From Psoroptes ovis (lineage: Eukaryota; Arthropoda; Arachnida; Sarcoptiformes; Psoroptidae): a stretch of 64,000 nt of DNA. The notes beneath the pieces were generated by a model. The model did not search any database. It saw only the letters and a list, made by a program, of their open reading frames with translations, and was not told the DNA's origin. The stretch is from contig PQWQ01000028.1 in the NCBI GenBank assembly GCA_002943765.1, forward strand, positions 434,001 to 498,000, given 5' to 3'. Positions within the stretch are counted from its first letter, which is position 1. Every line of letters starts with the position of its first letter. The translations under genes were made by a program, and so were the position numbers. This document shows, piece by piece, positions 28,791 through 40,142 of the stretch.

Positions 28791-29129
28791 TCATAATCCT
28801 AAAATGTCAAAGGCCATTGCTCTTAATATGACTTACATAACGATGATAATAATAATAATGTGTTTTGTTATTTTATTTTTTTCCTGTTCATTTTTTTTAT
28901 CGGGTCGAAGAAAGTTTCATCATTCATACATTCATTGAATTGAATTGAATTTACTTGTAAATTTTTTCTAGATCGACCATCTGGTCTTTTTTCTGGCCAT
29001 TCGTATTATTCTTATTATTAAGGAACTTTTTCTTAAATAATAATAATAATGAGCAACAACAACAACATTTAGCTTTGTTCATCTTGAATCTTGAAATATG
29101 TATAGTTTTTTTAAATATTTTCTATGATT

Positions 29130-29155
29130 ATCATCATCATCATCATCATCATCAT
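29130..29155. repeat. (ATC)n microsatellite
   Basis: About eight uninterrupted ATC units. Confidence 0.9.
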
Positions 29156-29230
29156 GATCATCGTTAATATTATTAGTTTATATCACAAAAAATTCAAAAT
29201 TGAAAACTTGTGATCTTGAAATGGTCTTTT

Positions 29231-29259
29231 TTTGCTTTGTGTGCTTCGCACAAAGCAAA
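29231..29259. other. Perfect 11-bp stem hairpin in BCL11 intron
   Basis: The arms TTTGCTTTGTG and CACAAAGCAAA are exact reverse complements around a 7-nt spacer. The stem is too short for a typical pre-miRNA and no known miRNA seed was recognised. Confidence 0.6.
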
Positions 29260-32200
29260 ACAAAGTTGAAAAGATGTTCCATTTATGACAATAGATGATG
29301 ATCCTCATAAATTACCATAGATGAATTTGAATTGAACAATAGCTCAATGATGATCTATACCAGTTCAAATTGAATGTATTCATTGTGAAGTCATCAATTG
29401 GAAAAAATGTAAAAACCACAAAGTATCATCATCATCATCGACATCATTGATTGAATTGAAAATAAATCAAGTAATTTTCACTCATAGAAAAAATCAAAAA
29501 TAAATTTATTAAAATCGGATTAAATATTCAATTTCAAACTATTTGTCAAATAATTTATTGACTTTTTACAAATGTGTTTATTTATGTGTTATTATTCATG
29601 TTATTAACACATATTTAAGCACACACATGATATAAATATGATCACACGTAAAGCACACACACACACACACACACACTACAATTTTGTCATTTCAATTGTA
29701 TCTATTTTTCATCACCAATCCAAAATGTTCGTACAAGTGATCGCGTGTTTTACGATTTTTTTTGTCATTTTCGTTTGGTTGTTTGTACGTGTTTTATTAT
29801 TTTCAAGTGTGTGGGTGGTTATTCATTTATTCACTATTTATTCAATGATTTATTTGATGATTTCAAATGTTGGAAATTGTCTCAATTTGATGTTTGAAAG
29901 TCAATGTGTATTTGTATTCATTTATGATCTAAAATTCATTTCGAAAAATTTTTTTCATGGAATTGAATTTTCTACAAATAATTTTCAGTCATAATCAATC
30001 CAATGGGTAGATTATTTCATAGAAAAAGTGTGATAAATGCATTTTTCAAAGCTTTTTCTCGATGTGAAACCAATTTTTTCGAGATTATCTGTGTTTGAAA
30101 TATCGCAAAAATGAATTTATGACAAATGTATTTGATGTAATTTGATTATTGTAAATTACTATTTATTATTATTGCCATTATCATTTGATGATATTTGATA
30201 CACATATACACATATACGGCGACATAAATCGAATTTATTTTGATTTTTTAAAAAAATTTTAAAATTTTTAAAATTTTAAAAAATTTTATTTTCCCGATAA
30301 AAAAACCCATTTAAATGATATTACCATTCAACAAAACATGAAATATCCATGATGGTAAACATAAAATCGTGACGAATGTCATTTTGAAACCAATTTTTTT
30401 TTTTTGAACAAAATTTTATCCATTATCTTTCCAATGGTATTTTTTCATAACTTTATTTCATTATTATTATTATTTACTTTATTTCTTTTACATTTTTCAA
30501 TTCATTGCCATGTAAAAAATGTGTTTTTTCGGTGCATATGTATTTCCTGTTTCACTGTGTGTTCATATTTATTTATGTATGTTTTTTAAATCTGATCGAT
30601 TTATTCAATCGATTTCGATCAAATGGTGGGCTATGAAGCCTGAGTTGAGAAATATTTTTCAAAAATGAAAACGAATGACCATAAACATTTATAAACGCCG
30701 GAACCATTTTAAAATCATGGAAATTCATTTATCTAATATTCTTATTGGAATTTGAACATATAAATGATTTGCTCAATGATAGTTTGAAATGATTTAAATT
30801 TTTTTCATAAAAATGAAAACATTGATAATAATGCCTTTTGGGCAAAACAAATTTTGATTTTTTTGAATTTTTAAAATTTCTTTGAGCATCCAAAATAATG
30901 ATCCAAGATAATCGGAAATAATAATGATAATATTTGAAAATGATCGGTTATGTAATATGTATATTTGAAATTTAAAATTTTTAAATTTTAAAATTTCCAA
31001 TATCACCGTTATTATTATCATTATTATTATTATCGCCGAAGTAAATGTCGAGCAAATATGCATCCACGTATACTTATTCAAACGATATCAATAATAATAA
31101 TGATAAAATGTCCGTTACGTTTTTTTTCAAAGTTTTCTTTGTTATTTTCGGTTGACATTTCGCCAGCGAAATAACAGTGCAATGAAATGACATGTAAAAG
31201 AAACATATATACGATTGGAGATTTTTACATTCATTTTCTTTTTGAATATTTATATTCATTTTTCTCATTCAAATTTGTACATAACAACAACATCAACATT
31301 AGCATTATTCAAAAATATGTATTTTTATACTTCCTGTATTTTCATTTTTTTTTTAAATTTAAAAATTCAAAAATTTTTTTAAGACGAAAAAAACAAATCT
31401 AAAACCCCTAAATATATCCCTAGTTTTTTCCATTGTTTATGACAATGATCGATGATGGATTTTCTTTCACATTTCCATGGGACCAGGGACTAGCATCATT
31501 ATTTCCAAAGTGAAAAAAAAACATGATCCAGTCCAGTCACTTGAATTTCATTTTTTAACCGATGAAAATAGATGGATAACATCGATTCATTGATTCTCAG
31601 ATACACAGACACATAAATACACAGGATATTGGAACAAAATGATTGAAAAAATGAATGAATGAAAATCCATCAGTTATAACTGGCGGCTATTGAATAGTTG
31701 GTTCATTGGTTGGTTGGTGAATGCATGAAAATTAGATTCACCACCACCACCGCCATCGCCATACTCACTCACAGTCAAAGAGTACCATGAGTAAAGATGT
31801 TAAATTATCTATTTTCTATGCATATTTTTCCAATATATCACGAATATATGAAAGTATAGCTTAACTTTTGAATTTGAAATTGATTATTTTTCAATTTTTT
31901 CGTATTTTCTCATATTTTGATTTTGAAGATGATGAATCGAATTTTGTTTTTTTTTCATCCATTTTTTTTAATTTGCTCGTTATTTTTTTGTGACGATAAC
32001 AATAAACAACAACAACAAACAACCATTAACAATCGAATAACACAACACAACATATACATGGTTCATCAATCTGTTTGATTAATATTTGAATATGCATAAT
32101 ATTTTCAATCAATAATAATAATAATAATAACAAAACACGCGACATTTCATTTTTTTTAAATATTTAAATTCAATGTAATAACAACGCTTGTGTAGTATAT

Positions 32201-32988
32201 GATGCTACAATACACACAAAAATGATCATTAGAAATGTTATTGTTATTTGTATTAGAATCAAATGCAAAACATGCATCATTTCGAATTGATTCGGTTTTC
32301 TTCTTTCTTTGGCTTCAATGTTTATTGTTTGTGTGTTTATGTTTGTGTTTTTCAATGTAGTTTGACCTTTGATCAATTTTTGACTTTTAATTGATTTTTT
32401 CTTCCCTTTCTAACTCTATGATATATTCAAAATTCAATTTCACATGAACTTTTGATGATTATTTCATGTCAAAAAAATTAAAAATTGAAAACTTTTTCAT
32501 GATTTTGTTTCCTCATTCATTCAGTCATCATCATTATTGGATTAACAGTTTTTCATATTTTTTTGAATTTGATGAATTTTTTTTTTTTTTTTTGTCAAAA
32601 ATTTTTGAAAATTCATATATCACATTATTCGATAATGATAACCGTTTGTTTGATTGTGAATCCATTTGAATTCAATATATTTGATGCATTTCATGAAAAT
32701 CTATTGGGAGTTGACCTAAAAGTTTGTGTTTGGTTCTACGAGAAGAAAATAATTTCCCAAATAAATTTTTGAATTTCACCATTTCACTTTGACAATTTAT
32801 TAATGATAAAAAGGTGGTGGTGGTGTATGGTGGATGGTGTGATGAATACCGAATTAGTTTTGATCGAAATCATTAATCAAATAATGAATGTCATTGATGT
32901 TTGTGAAATTTGTTTCATCGATTATTTTTTCTCAAATTTTTCAAATTTTATTAATTTTTTTTTGAAATTTTTTCTTACCCAATCATAG

Positions 32989-34379
32989 AACCACTATCGC
33001 AAATATGTTGTACCTGTAAAAAGGTGTTCACATCACCTTGGCTATTGATGCAACATGCTCAAAATGATCATGGATTGAAAATATATGAAGAAATAGATGA
33101 ATTAGAATCATTTACTAATGCAGCTTCAGCTACGGCAACTATCGATACATCATCAAATGATATCAATATGACCAATTCAAAATCAATGAATGGTCATCGA
33201 TCATTACAGTCTTTGTCATCACAACCACTGTCACCAAACAAATCAGGTGTTATTGGAAATGGTGTCGCCAATGCTGGATCAACATCACAACCATGGAATA
33301 GTCAAACCAGTCCATCACCTATTAGCAATATTAATCTACAATCAATGGCTGCAATGATGTCGTCGATCGGTTTCAATTTAACACCATCACAACTGGAAAC
33401 CATATTAAGATCTACGAATCAATCTAATAATATTCCTTCATCATTATTACAAGCAATAAATGTGACCGCATCATCTAATCCAGCTGCTAATAGTAACAGC
33501 AGTGGCAATAGTCAAAATAATGGAAATCGTTCTCAATCATCCACTACTAGTCATCAAACTGATCTAATGGGTCATCTAGCAGCATCTCAAACGAATCCAT
33601 CATTTAATGATATGTTTTCGCTATGTGGCCCTAATACCGGTTTAGAATCGGCACCGATCCCAATGCCACCAACGACGTATCATCATAAACGTAATGGAGG
33701 AAATAATCACAACATTAATACTAATAATATTAATGCTAGTAATCAATTGCAGCAGACAAATAATATGAATCCGGTTGCAGCTGCAGCATTAAATTCGACA
33801 TTGGCAAATTTTACAAGTCATTTTCTTGACACATCTAATGCAACAGCAGCATTGGATTTATATTCAAGACAAATGCGACAATTAGCCAATACAATGTCAT
33901 TACCACCAACGACGTCTTTGACGACACCTAATAATTCAACTAGTCTGATGAATACTGTAATATCATCACCATCACCGTTGTCATCATCAACAACTACAAC
34001 AACAACACCATTGCATACTACCTCTCCATCATCTTCCAATCGTAAACACAGCAACCATCATCAAACTACAATAAACAATAATTCACCGGTAGTACTTAGT
34101 CCATTGGCATCATTTTCAACCAACAATATGAACAACACTGCAGATACGATTCGGCAACTATCATCCCCATCATTGATTAACAGCAGCAACAACAACAACA
34201 ATAATAATAGCCAGAATTCGAGGCCAAATTCTACTGCATCATCGATTGATATTCATCATTCAAATCGTTTAATTTCACCAGAAAATGTCTCATTATCCAA
34301 TGGTAAAATGATCAAAGAAGAAGATGTCGCAGCTAATATCAATTTCACCAATCAATCTTCAATAAATGTTGATCGTCAA
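32989..34379 (+). CDS. BCL11: BCL11 family zinc-finger transcription regulator, exon with second finger
   Basis: This middle coding exon (residues 522-985) begins at acceptor AG 32987-32988 with the last two bases of a Glu codon, reading EPLSQICCTC. That parallels the EPSS...C-x2-C start of the equivalent vertebrate exon. A C-x2-C-x12-H-x4-H finger follows at residues 528-549: FTSPWLLMQHAQNDHGLKIY matches the BCL11 motif [20 protein letters not shown] almost residue for residue. The remainder is Ser, Thr, Asn and Pro-rich with an Asn run near 34190. KMIKEED near 34307 contains a SUMO-type IKEE. The exon ends in phase 0 at CAA/GTAAGT (34380). Reading into the intron adds VSFI and stops at 34392-34394, so intron retention would give a protein lacking all C-terminal fingers. 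The vertebrate central finger pair is not encoded here. Confidence 0.95.
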
Positions 34380-34469
34380 GTAAGTTTCATTTAATTATAA
34401 TGTCTTATTTCTACAATTATTCTTCATAATAAAAATCTATTCGAATTTTCATTTCTAATCGTTTTTTAG
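34380..34469 (+). other. BCL11 intron, 90 bp
   Basis: A short intron from donor GTAAGT to acceptor AATCGTTTTTTAG, phase 0. It contains an in-frame stop shortly after the donor, so retention truncates the protein. Confidence 0.93.
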
Positions 34470-36653
34470 AATCATCACAAAGATATGACAAGTTTGAATG
34501 CACGCCGCCCACTTCATTGTGAATTTTGTGGATTAGGATTCAAAAAAGTGATGAAATTACGAAGACATTTGAAACGTGTTCATAAAGCTAAAAAATCAAA
34601 CGGTTATGATAATCGACAGCAGCAGCATCAGCAGCAGCAGCCCAAAAATGATTTCAATAATGATAATTCGATTAATGATGATATTTCATCTAATAATGAT
34701 GATTCATATACTATTATTGATGAAGAAAAACCGGTGATCACTATGAATGGATCAGAATCAACAACAATGGATTCAATGAAAAATAATAATGACGACAATT
34801 CTCAATCGAATCATGATACAGTGAACAATAATCATGAATCAATTTCAATCGAAGAAATCGATGGTGAAGATGACGATGATGATGATAATGATAATGATAA
34901 CGATGAAATGGAAATAGGTGTTGATGAAGTTAATGATGATGATGAAGAAGGAGGAGAACATGAAGATATTGATGAAGATGAAGAACATGAAATCGATGAT
35001 AATGGCAAACTTATCAAAAGAAATAGAATTCGAATAAATGGAGATTTAATGGCCGAAGATTTGTCATCTCGTTCATCTGCCAAACTAAGTGATTCGGGTA
35101 AAAATGGATCTGCTAAAATTAGTGCAATAGAAGAACAACTTCATCATTCATCAACTTTATCACCTCCTTTCTCTCCTCGATCTGGTAATGATAATACACG
35201 ATCAATTTCGATTCCAAAATCGGCCAATATTCCATTAGCCAAAGGAACGAGTGCAATAAATACACAAAATATTCTGGGCGAAATGATGGATAAGATGGGT
35301 TTTGCAAATTTACAATATAATGATGCTTATAAGCAAATAATGGAAGAAAGCAGTAAAATTTTTAGCAATTATTTGCAAAATGCTTCAAAAGCAGAACGTA
35401 ATAATATGGAAAATCTTTTTGCCAATGGTGGAATGATGGCACTGAATAATTTGTTGAATAAACAACCAGGATCACTACCCACCACAACACAATCAGCAAT
35501 CAATAATGGTGGCTCATCGATACCATCTAATATCAATAATACAAATGCCAACAACGTACTTGGAGCAAATATCAATGATATAATGAGCGGTTTACAAAAT
35601 CCAAATGCCACCAATCTAAATATATTAGCTGGTAGTCTTCTCAACAGTGCCTTTGATCCTAAAAAATTCAAACTTGATTTTATCAATCCTGAACAACAAA
35701 CAGCAATGGCTGCTATTGCAAATAATCCACTTTATTCAAATTTATGGCCATCATCAATGGGTCCTAATCCATTTACAAATTTCTCAACAACAACTGCTGG
35801 TATGAATCCTGAGGCTGCTGTCGAATTTCTTCGAACATCATCTAATAAATTATCAATCCCAGATGCTACCAGTGCCTTCGGCAAAGGTACAACAGCTCCA
35901 ACCTTACCACCACCGTTACCAACAACACCGAATAATAATGGTGTCAATACTACCACAAATAATGTATTACATCGAACAAACGGTACAACACTTCGAAATA
36001 GTTTATTGTCCAATAACAATTCCCAATTGGGCAGAATCAGCAATCATCATCAATCAGCGCATCGAACCATGAACAATCATCTCCGATCAAATACTGTGAA
36101 TTCAACGCCCGCATCTACTGATGGCCGCCGGAAAGAACATCGATATCGCAACGATACTTGTGAATATTGCGGAAAAGTTTTCAAAAATTGTTCCAATTTA
36201 ACTGTACACCGAAGATCGCATACAGGTGAGAAACCTTACAAATGTGAATTGTGTTCATATGCCTGTGCACAAAGTTCCAAATTGACTCGACATATGAAAA
36301 CACACGGTCGGCTGGGAAAAGATGTTTATAAATGTCGATTCTGTGAAATGCCATTCTCTGTACCGAGCACGTTAGAAAAACATATGCGAAAATGTGTTGT
36401 TAATCAAAATAATCGTAATGCTGCTGCGGCGGCGGCTGCTGCTGCTGCAGCTGCAGGACTTTCAGGTCATCATACAACATCATCACCATTAGCGAATGCA
36501 GAATTAGCGTTGCTAATGCAACAACAACAACATCATCAACAGCTACAATCACATCATACAACATCACATTTACATGGAAATAATGGTGCTAATGTTAATA
36601 TACTTTCAAGCGCAAGTTCTGCAACAAGCAATGATAAAGATTCTGATCTATAG
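34470..36653 (+). CDS. BCL11: BCL11 family zinc-finger transcription regulator, terminal exon with C-terminal fingers
   Basis: The last coding exon covers residues 986-1712; its TAG stop is at 36651. A single C2H2 finger sits at residues 1002-1023 (CEFCGLGF...HLKRVH), where vertebrate BCL11 has a pair. Next come an acidic Asp/Glu tract (about 34865-34990), as in BCL11, and a long Asn/Thr/Ser linker. The C-terminal triple finger spans residues 1549-1627 (nt 36159-36395): DTCEYCGKVFKNCSNLTVH, linker TGEKPYKC, CAQSSKLTRHMKTH and MPFSVPSTLEKHM. The first two fingers are nearly identical to human BCL11A/B. The last finger ends H-x3-C (HMRKC) where human has H-x4-H. A 13-Ala run follows at about 36418-36457, then a His/Gln tail. 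The whole visible protein, 1,712 residues, is about twice vertebrate length (roughly 835-894), mainly from low-complexity expansion. Confidence 0.97.
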   Translation, partial: NHHKDMTSLNARRPLHCEFCGLGFKKVMKLRRHLKRVHKAKKSNGYDNRQQQHQQQQPKNDFNNDNSINDDISSNNDDSYTIIDEEKPVITMNGSESTTMDSMKNNNDDNSQSNHDTVNNNHESISIEEIDGEDDDDDDNDNDNDEMEIGVDEVNDDDEEGGEHEDIDEDEEHEIDDNGKLIKRNRIRINGDLMAEDLSSRSSAKLSDSGKNGSAKISAIEEQLHHSSTLSPPFSPRSGNDNTRSISIPKSANIPLAKGTSAINTQNILGEMMDKMGFANLQYNDAYKQIMEESSKIFSNYLQNASKAERNNMENLFANGGMMALNNLLNKQPGSLPTTTQSAINNGGSSIPSNINNTNANNVLGANINDIMSGLQNPNATNLNILAGSLLNSAFDPKKFKLDFINPEQQTAMAAIANNPLYSNLWPSSMGPNPFTNFSTTTAGMNPEAAVEFLRTSSNKLSIPDATSAFGKGTTAPTLPPPLPTTPNNNGVNTTTNNVLHRTNGTTLRNSLLSNNNSQLGRISNHHQSAHRTMNNHLRSNTVNSTPASTDGRRKEHRYRNDTCEYCGKVFKNCSNLTVHRRSHTGEKPYKCELCSYACAQSSKLTRHMKTHGRLGKDVYKCRFCEMPFSVPSTLEKHMRKCVVNQNNRNAAAAAAAAAAAAGLSGHHTTSSPLANAELALLMQQQQHHQQLQSHHTTSHLHGNNGANVNILSSASSATSNDKDSDL

Positions 36654-36939
36654 TTCAAAAAATCAATTATATTATCAATATCATATACGAGCTTTCCTTT
36701 GATCGAAATATTAATAATATATCCAATCATTTTAATTTTTGTAATTTGAAATCATTATCATCAATACAAATTCAAACTTTAATGAAGCAAGAAGAAATGA
36801 ATAAATTAAATGAATATATCTTAATGAAAATTAAAATTATTGGTGATATTATGTTTGTATAGATACAAGATCATAAAATCATATCTTTTTTTCACTTTTT
36901 TTTCGCCGTTCTTTCATTATTATTATTATTATAAATAAA
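36654..36939 (+). terminator. BCL11 3' UTR with candidate poly(A) signal
   Basis: AT-rich sequence after the TAG stop. AATAAA hexamers occur at 36800-36805 and 36934-36939, with another near 36984. The second has the best spacing, but in DNA this AT-rich any hexamer may be chance, so the cleavage site is not fixed. Confidence 0.5.
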
Positions 36940-38562
36940 ATATAATCAATTTAAAATGTTTCTTCATCATTATTATTATTATTGAAATAAATAATGATTT
37001 GAAAAAGAAATGACAAACAAATCAACCCAGTGTGTAGAGCGTTTCACTTTCAAAAACTCGAAAAGTACAAAAAAATTCATAATTATGAAATGATCCATTC
37101 ATACATTAAGTCAATTGAAAAAATTTTATCATTAGTTTATAATAAATAACACAAACACTTCGGAGAAATAAATGTAAAATTATATCATTTCTAATCAATG
37201 AATTAATTAATCAATTAAATAATTGTCAATTCTGAAATTTGAAAAAACACCCAAGAATATTGTATATTATTTGAAATGATAGATCAATCGACCATCGACC
37301 CGTAAACATCAATATCAATTCAATTATTATCATTTTTTTTTTCAAATTACATCACCGATATCATCATAATTTTTTTGTTTTGTTATAAATTTTTTTTTAT
37401 ATTTGATTTTAAATTATGATTCATTAATAATTATATTCTTTATTAATCAATGTCATTCTTTTGTTCTTCATCTTTTTTAAATTTAATAATTTTAAATTTC
37501 AAATTGAATACAACAATTAGCGCAATATTATTATCGAATTCTCGGAAAATGACATGAAATCTTTGTTAATAAGGGTTTTCATTTTTGTAAAATGCAAATT
37601 TCATTTATTTAAAATGATATTCAAACACATAAACACACATTCTATTCACTCATACAAATTTTTAATTTTTAAAATTCTTAAAAAAAAAATTGATTCAAAT
37701 TGAAAAATTCATTCAATTACAAATCTGATCTGATTAATTTCACATCAACATCACGCATCCTTACCATCACCACTACCCGTACACACACACACACACACAC
37801 ACAAGTATTAATGACCGTTGTCCATCATACCCTATTTATAAATGATTAATAATTATTACAAATTTTAAAAATTTGATTCATGTGTGTGTTTGAAACCAAG
37901 AGCCACCTGTAAAACTTGAAATTTTTTTTTTGTTTTTGTTTACCTTGTATGCTGCCATTGTTTTTTTTTTTTTTGATTATTTTAAATTTTTATCCTCTTT
38001 TATTTGTATGGGTCAATGAATGTGTGTGTGTGTGTAAGTGTGTATTTGATCAATCAAGATCATCATCATGATGACGATTGAATGAATTTGATCAAATTCA
38101 AATTAGTCAGATTTGATATTCAATATTTCAAATTTCTCACACAGAAAATACATTGATACAAATTGAACATGGACAACAACAACACCACACGCCTCCCCCA
38201 CACACAAATTACATTCATAAATTTGCATTTTTATCATTTGATAATTTGATATTTGTTATTATTACTATTATTATTATCATTATTATTATTATTATATAAT
38301 TATATAATTGAACATTTCATACATTTCATTCATTCATTTCATTTCTCATAATAAATGAACAAACAAAACAGCTACAAACAACCGACACACAATTTGTCCA
38401 TTCAAAAATTATATATAAAAATACATATTATATCGAAAAAATTTAATAAATAAATATTGAAAATATTTGAACTATGAATAATGAAAATAATAAAAAAAAT
38501 TGAAATTTTTTTTGATCTTAAATATTTCAATATTCAACTTGAATTTGTGTATATTGAATTCG
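36940..38562. other. AT-rich intergenic DNA
   Basis: No coding signal. It holds a (CA)n run at about 37780-37803, a TG run near 38022-38034 and ATT runs near 38250-38295. Confidence 0.7.
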
Positions 38563-38642
38563 TTGGGTTGTCCCATAAGTTCTTGCCGTTTTTTAGATTC
38601 AATTTTCCGAAAAAAACGGCAACAACTTATGGGACAACCTAA
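38563..38642. mobile_element. Mariner-like MITE, copy 6 (subfamily C)
   Basis: An 80-bp highly symmetrical element with left end TTGGGTTGTCCCATAAGTTC and right end GAACTTATGGG-type complement finishing CAACCTAA. The termini have CCCATAAG in place of CCGGAAAG, distinguishing subfamily C. TA is present on the right (38643-38644) but the left flank is CG. Confidence 0.88.
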
Positions 38643-38938
38643 TATTTGAATTTGATCATGGCTATCTGTCATATCACAGTAGCTACTTATTAAACTTGAA
38701 AAAAAAATGTAAAACATTTGCATTGAATCACACGTTTTTTCGGTGTTGTTGAGGTTGTTTCGCTTGAAATTTTGCCATTGTTCTTCATCAATACTTTCAT
38801 CATTGTGTTATAACATGTAATTTTCATATTTTTTTCATTTGAAAAATGTTTGAAAAAACCAAATTAGCCAACGGACATTGATAATATTATTGTGTTGATC
38901 CAATAATGTGTTTAATTGGCCAGAAATTAGGACATGTG

Positions 38939-40142
38939 TAGAGCTTTCAATACCGGGCCAATTCTGAATACCGGTATTTCGGTATTGGAAATTTGCAATA
39001 CCGGGATCCCGGTATTAAAACCGGTATTGTAAATAAAAAATTCAATCATATTTTTATTAAACTAATTTTGATTTTAATTACAAATATTTCATTCTAAATT
39101 GTTATTTTATAAAATTTAATTGTAAAAATGGAAAAAAAAATGATATCACGTATTGATATCTTTTCATATACGTATAAATATAATTTTACAAATTGATACA
39201 ATTGATATTATTTACATTAATACAAATAAAAACTTACCGTATGATTAATTCAATTGATTAATCAATGTTTTAATCCAAACAACAAAAAATTAAATAATTT
39301 ACACACCAAAAGATAAAAAATGTCCGAAAAATTATTACAAATTCTTACAAAATTTAGAATTTTATTTCGAATTTCGATTAGTAAATTAGAAAATATAAAA
39401 TAGAATTTTTACTATCAAGTTATTACTATTATTGCTACTATTACTGATAATTATTTTAAAAATTTTGTTTTAAACCGCTTTTGAGTGAGCAAAATTGAAT
39501 TAGGACTTGAGTTAAGAAGTAGCCCTTAGGATTCATACCTTCAATGTAGCGTCTAAGAAGTACTGGAGACGGTCGCAACACATGTGAACCATAGGCAAAC
39601 TATCATATCATTTGTACATATCATCCTCACATAGTACACATTACATATTCATACACTCATTCACTGCTTAATTACATACCAATATTTTCATTATTTTATT
39701 TTAATTTTAATTTTTACAATTTTTACAATTTTATTTTCATCTTATTTTTATTTATTTTAATTGATTAACCATTCATTTATATTATATTCAAGAGATGCAA
39801 ATGCTTGAGCAGAGCACCGATTAATAAAAGATTATTATTATTAAGTAGCCCTTAGGAAGTAGACGCATAATATGAGCCATCGCACCAAAGTTGCCATTAT
39901 CGGTGCTAATCATAAATGTGCCTTATATGAATTTCAATGCAAATAAATTGTTCGTTTATATTCGAAAAGATACATTGAAATTAATTTAAATAAATTTTCT
40001 TGTGCGAAAGTTGAATTTAAATCTATTTAAGCAATACCGAAATACCGGTATTTTGTGCATGAATACCGGTATTCAATACCGGACCAAAATCGTCCGGTAT
40101 CCCGGTATTCGGGATCCCGGTATCCCGGTATTGAAAGCTCTA
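38939..40142. mobile_element. Non-autonomous hAT-superfamily DNA transposon with nested LINE
   Basis: A 1,204-bp element has 19-bp identical terminal inverted repeats, TAGAGCTTTCAATACCGGG. It is flanked by perfect 8-bp target duplications GACATGTG (38931-38938 and 40143-40150). An 8-bp duplication and TAGAG-type ends are hallmarks of hAT elements. Both ends carry clusters of the ACCGGTATT/CCCGGTATT subterminal motif in both orientations (about 38951-39028 and 40026-40136), the kind of array hAT transposases bind. No transposase frame is present. Excluding the nested insertion, about 880 bp is original. The perfect duplications suggest a relatively recent insertion. Confidence 0.93.
39532..39842 (+). 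mobile_element. 5'-truncated non-LTR retrotransposon 3' end nested in hAT
   Basis: A 311-bp insertion is flanked by a perfect 15-bp duplication AAGTAGCCCTTAGGA (39517-39531 and 39843-39857). It begins inside the end of a coding frame, FNVASKKYWRRSQHM then stop, which aligns with FNETSKEFWRRSQQI of the LINE copy at 54473-54974. The 3' end reads GCAAATGCTTGAGCAGAGCA, then an AATAAAAG-like segment and an ATTATTATT tail, matching the other copy's end. This is target-primed insertion of a Jockey/R1/I-like LINE family with a triplet tail. The clade is not resolved. Confidence 0.92.

Larger units (their letters stand above)
23299..32988 (+). other. BCL11 intron, 9,690 bp
   Basis: It is bounded by donor GTGAGA at 23299 and acceptor ACCCAATCATAG ending at 32988. 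Splicing joins G to AA, making a Glu codon at the same place as the conserved Glu before the second finger of vertebrate BCL11. The intron contains no recognisable coding exon. It holds simple repeats: a GA run (28491-28508), an ATC run (29130-29155), a GAT/GTG-rich patch (28675-28790) and a hairpin (29231-29259). Unlike the flanking regions, no MITE copy was seen inside it. Confidence 0.9.

Noticed and set aside
28663..28938. Val/Met-rich frame, and the overlapping Gly-rich frame ending GGYGGQS
   Set aside because: Both are translations of a degenerate GAT/GTG/GGC repeat; no splice pair or start context supports coding.
34832..35083. Minus-strand Ser-rich frame opposite the BCL11 acidic tract
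   Set aside because: Antisense shadow of GAT and GAA codons. The frames at 33818-34054, 35369-35686 and 35732-36043 are the same kind of artefact.
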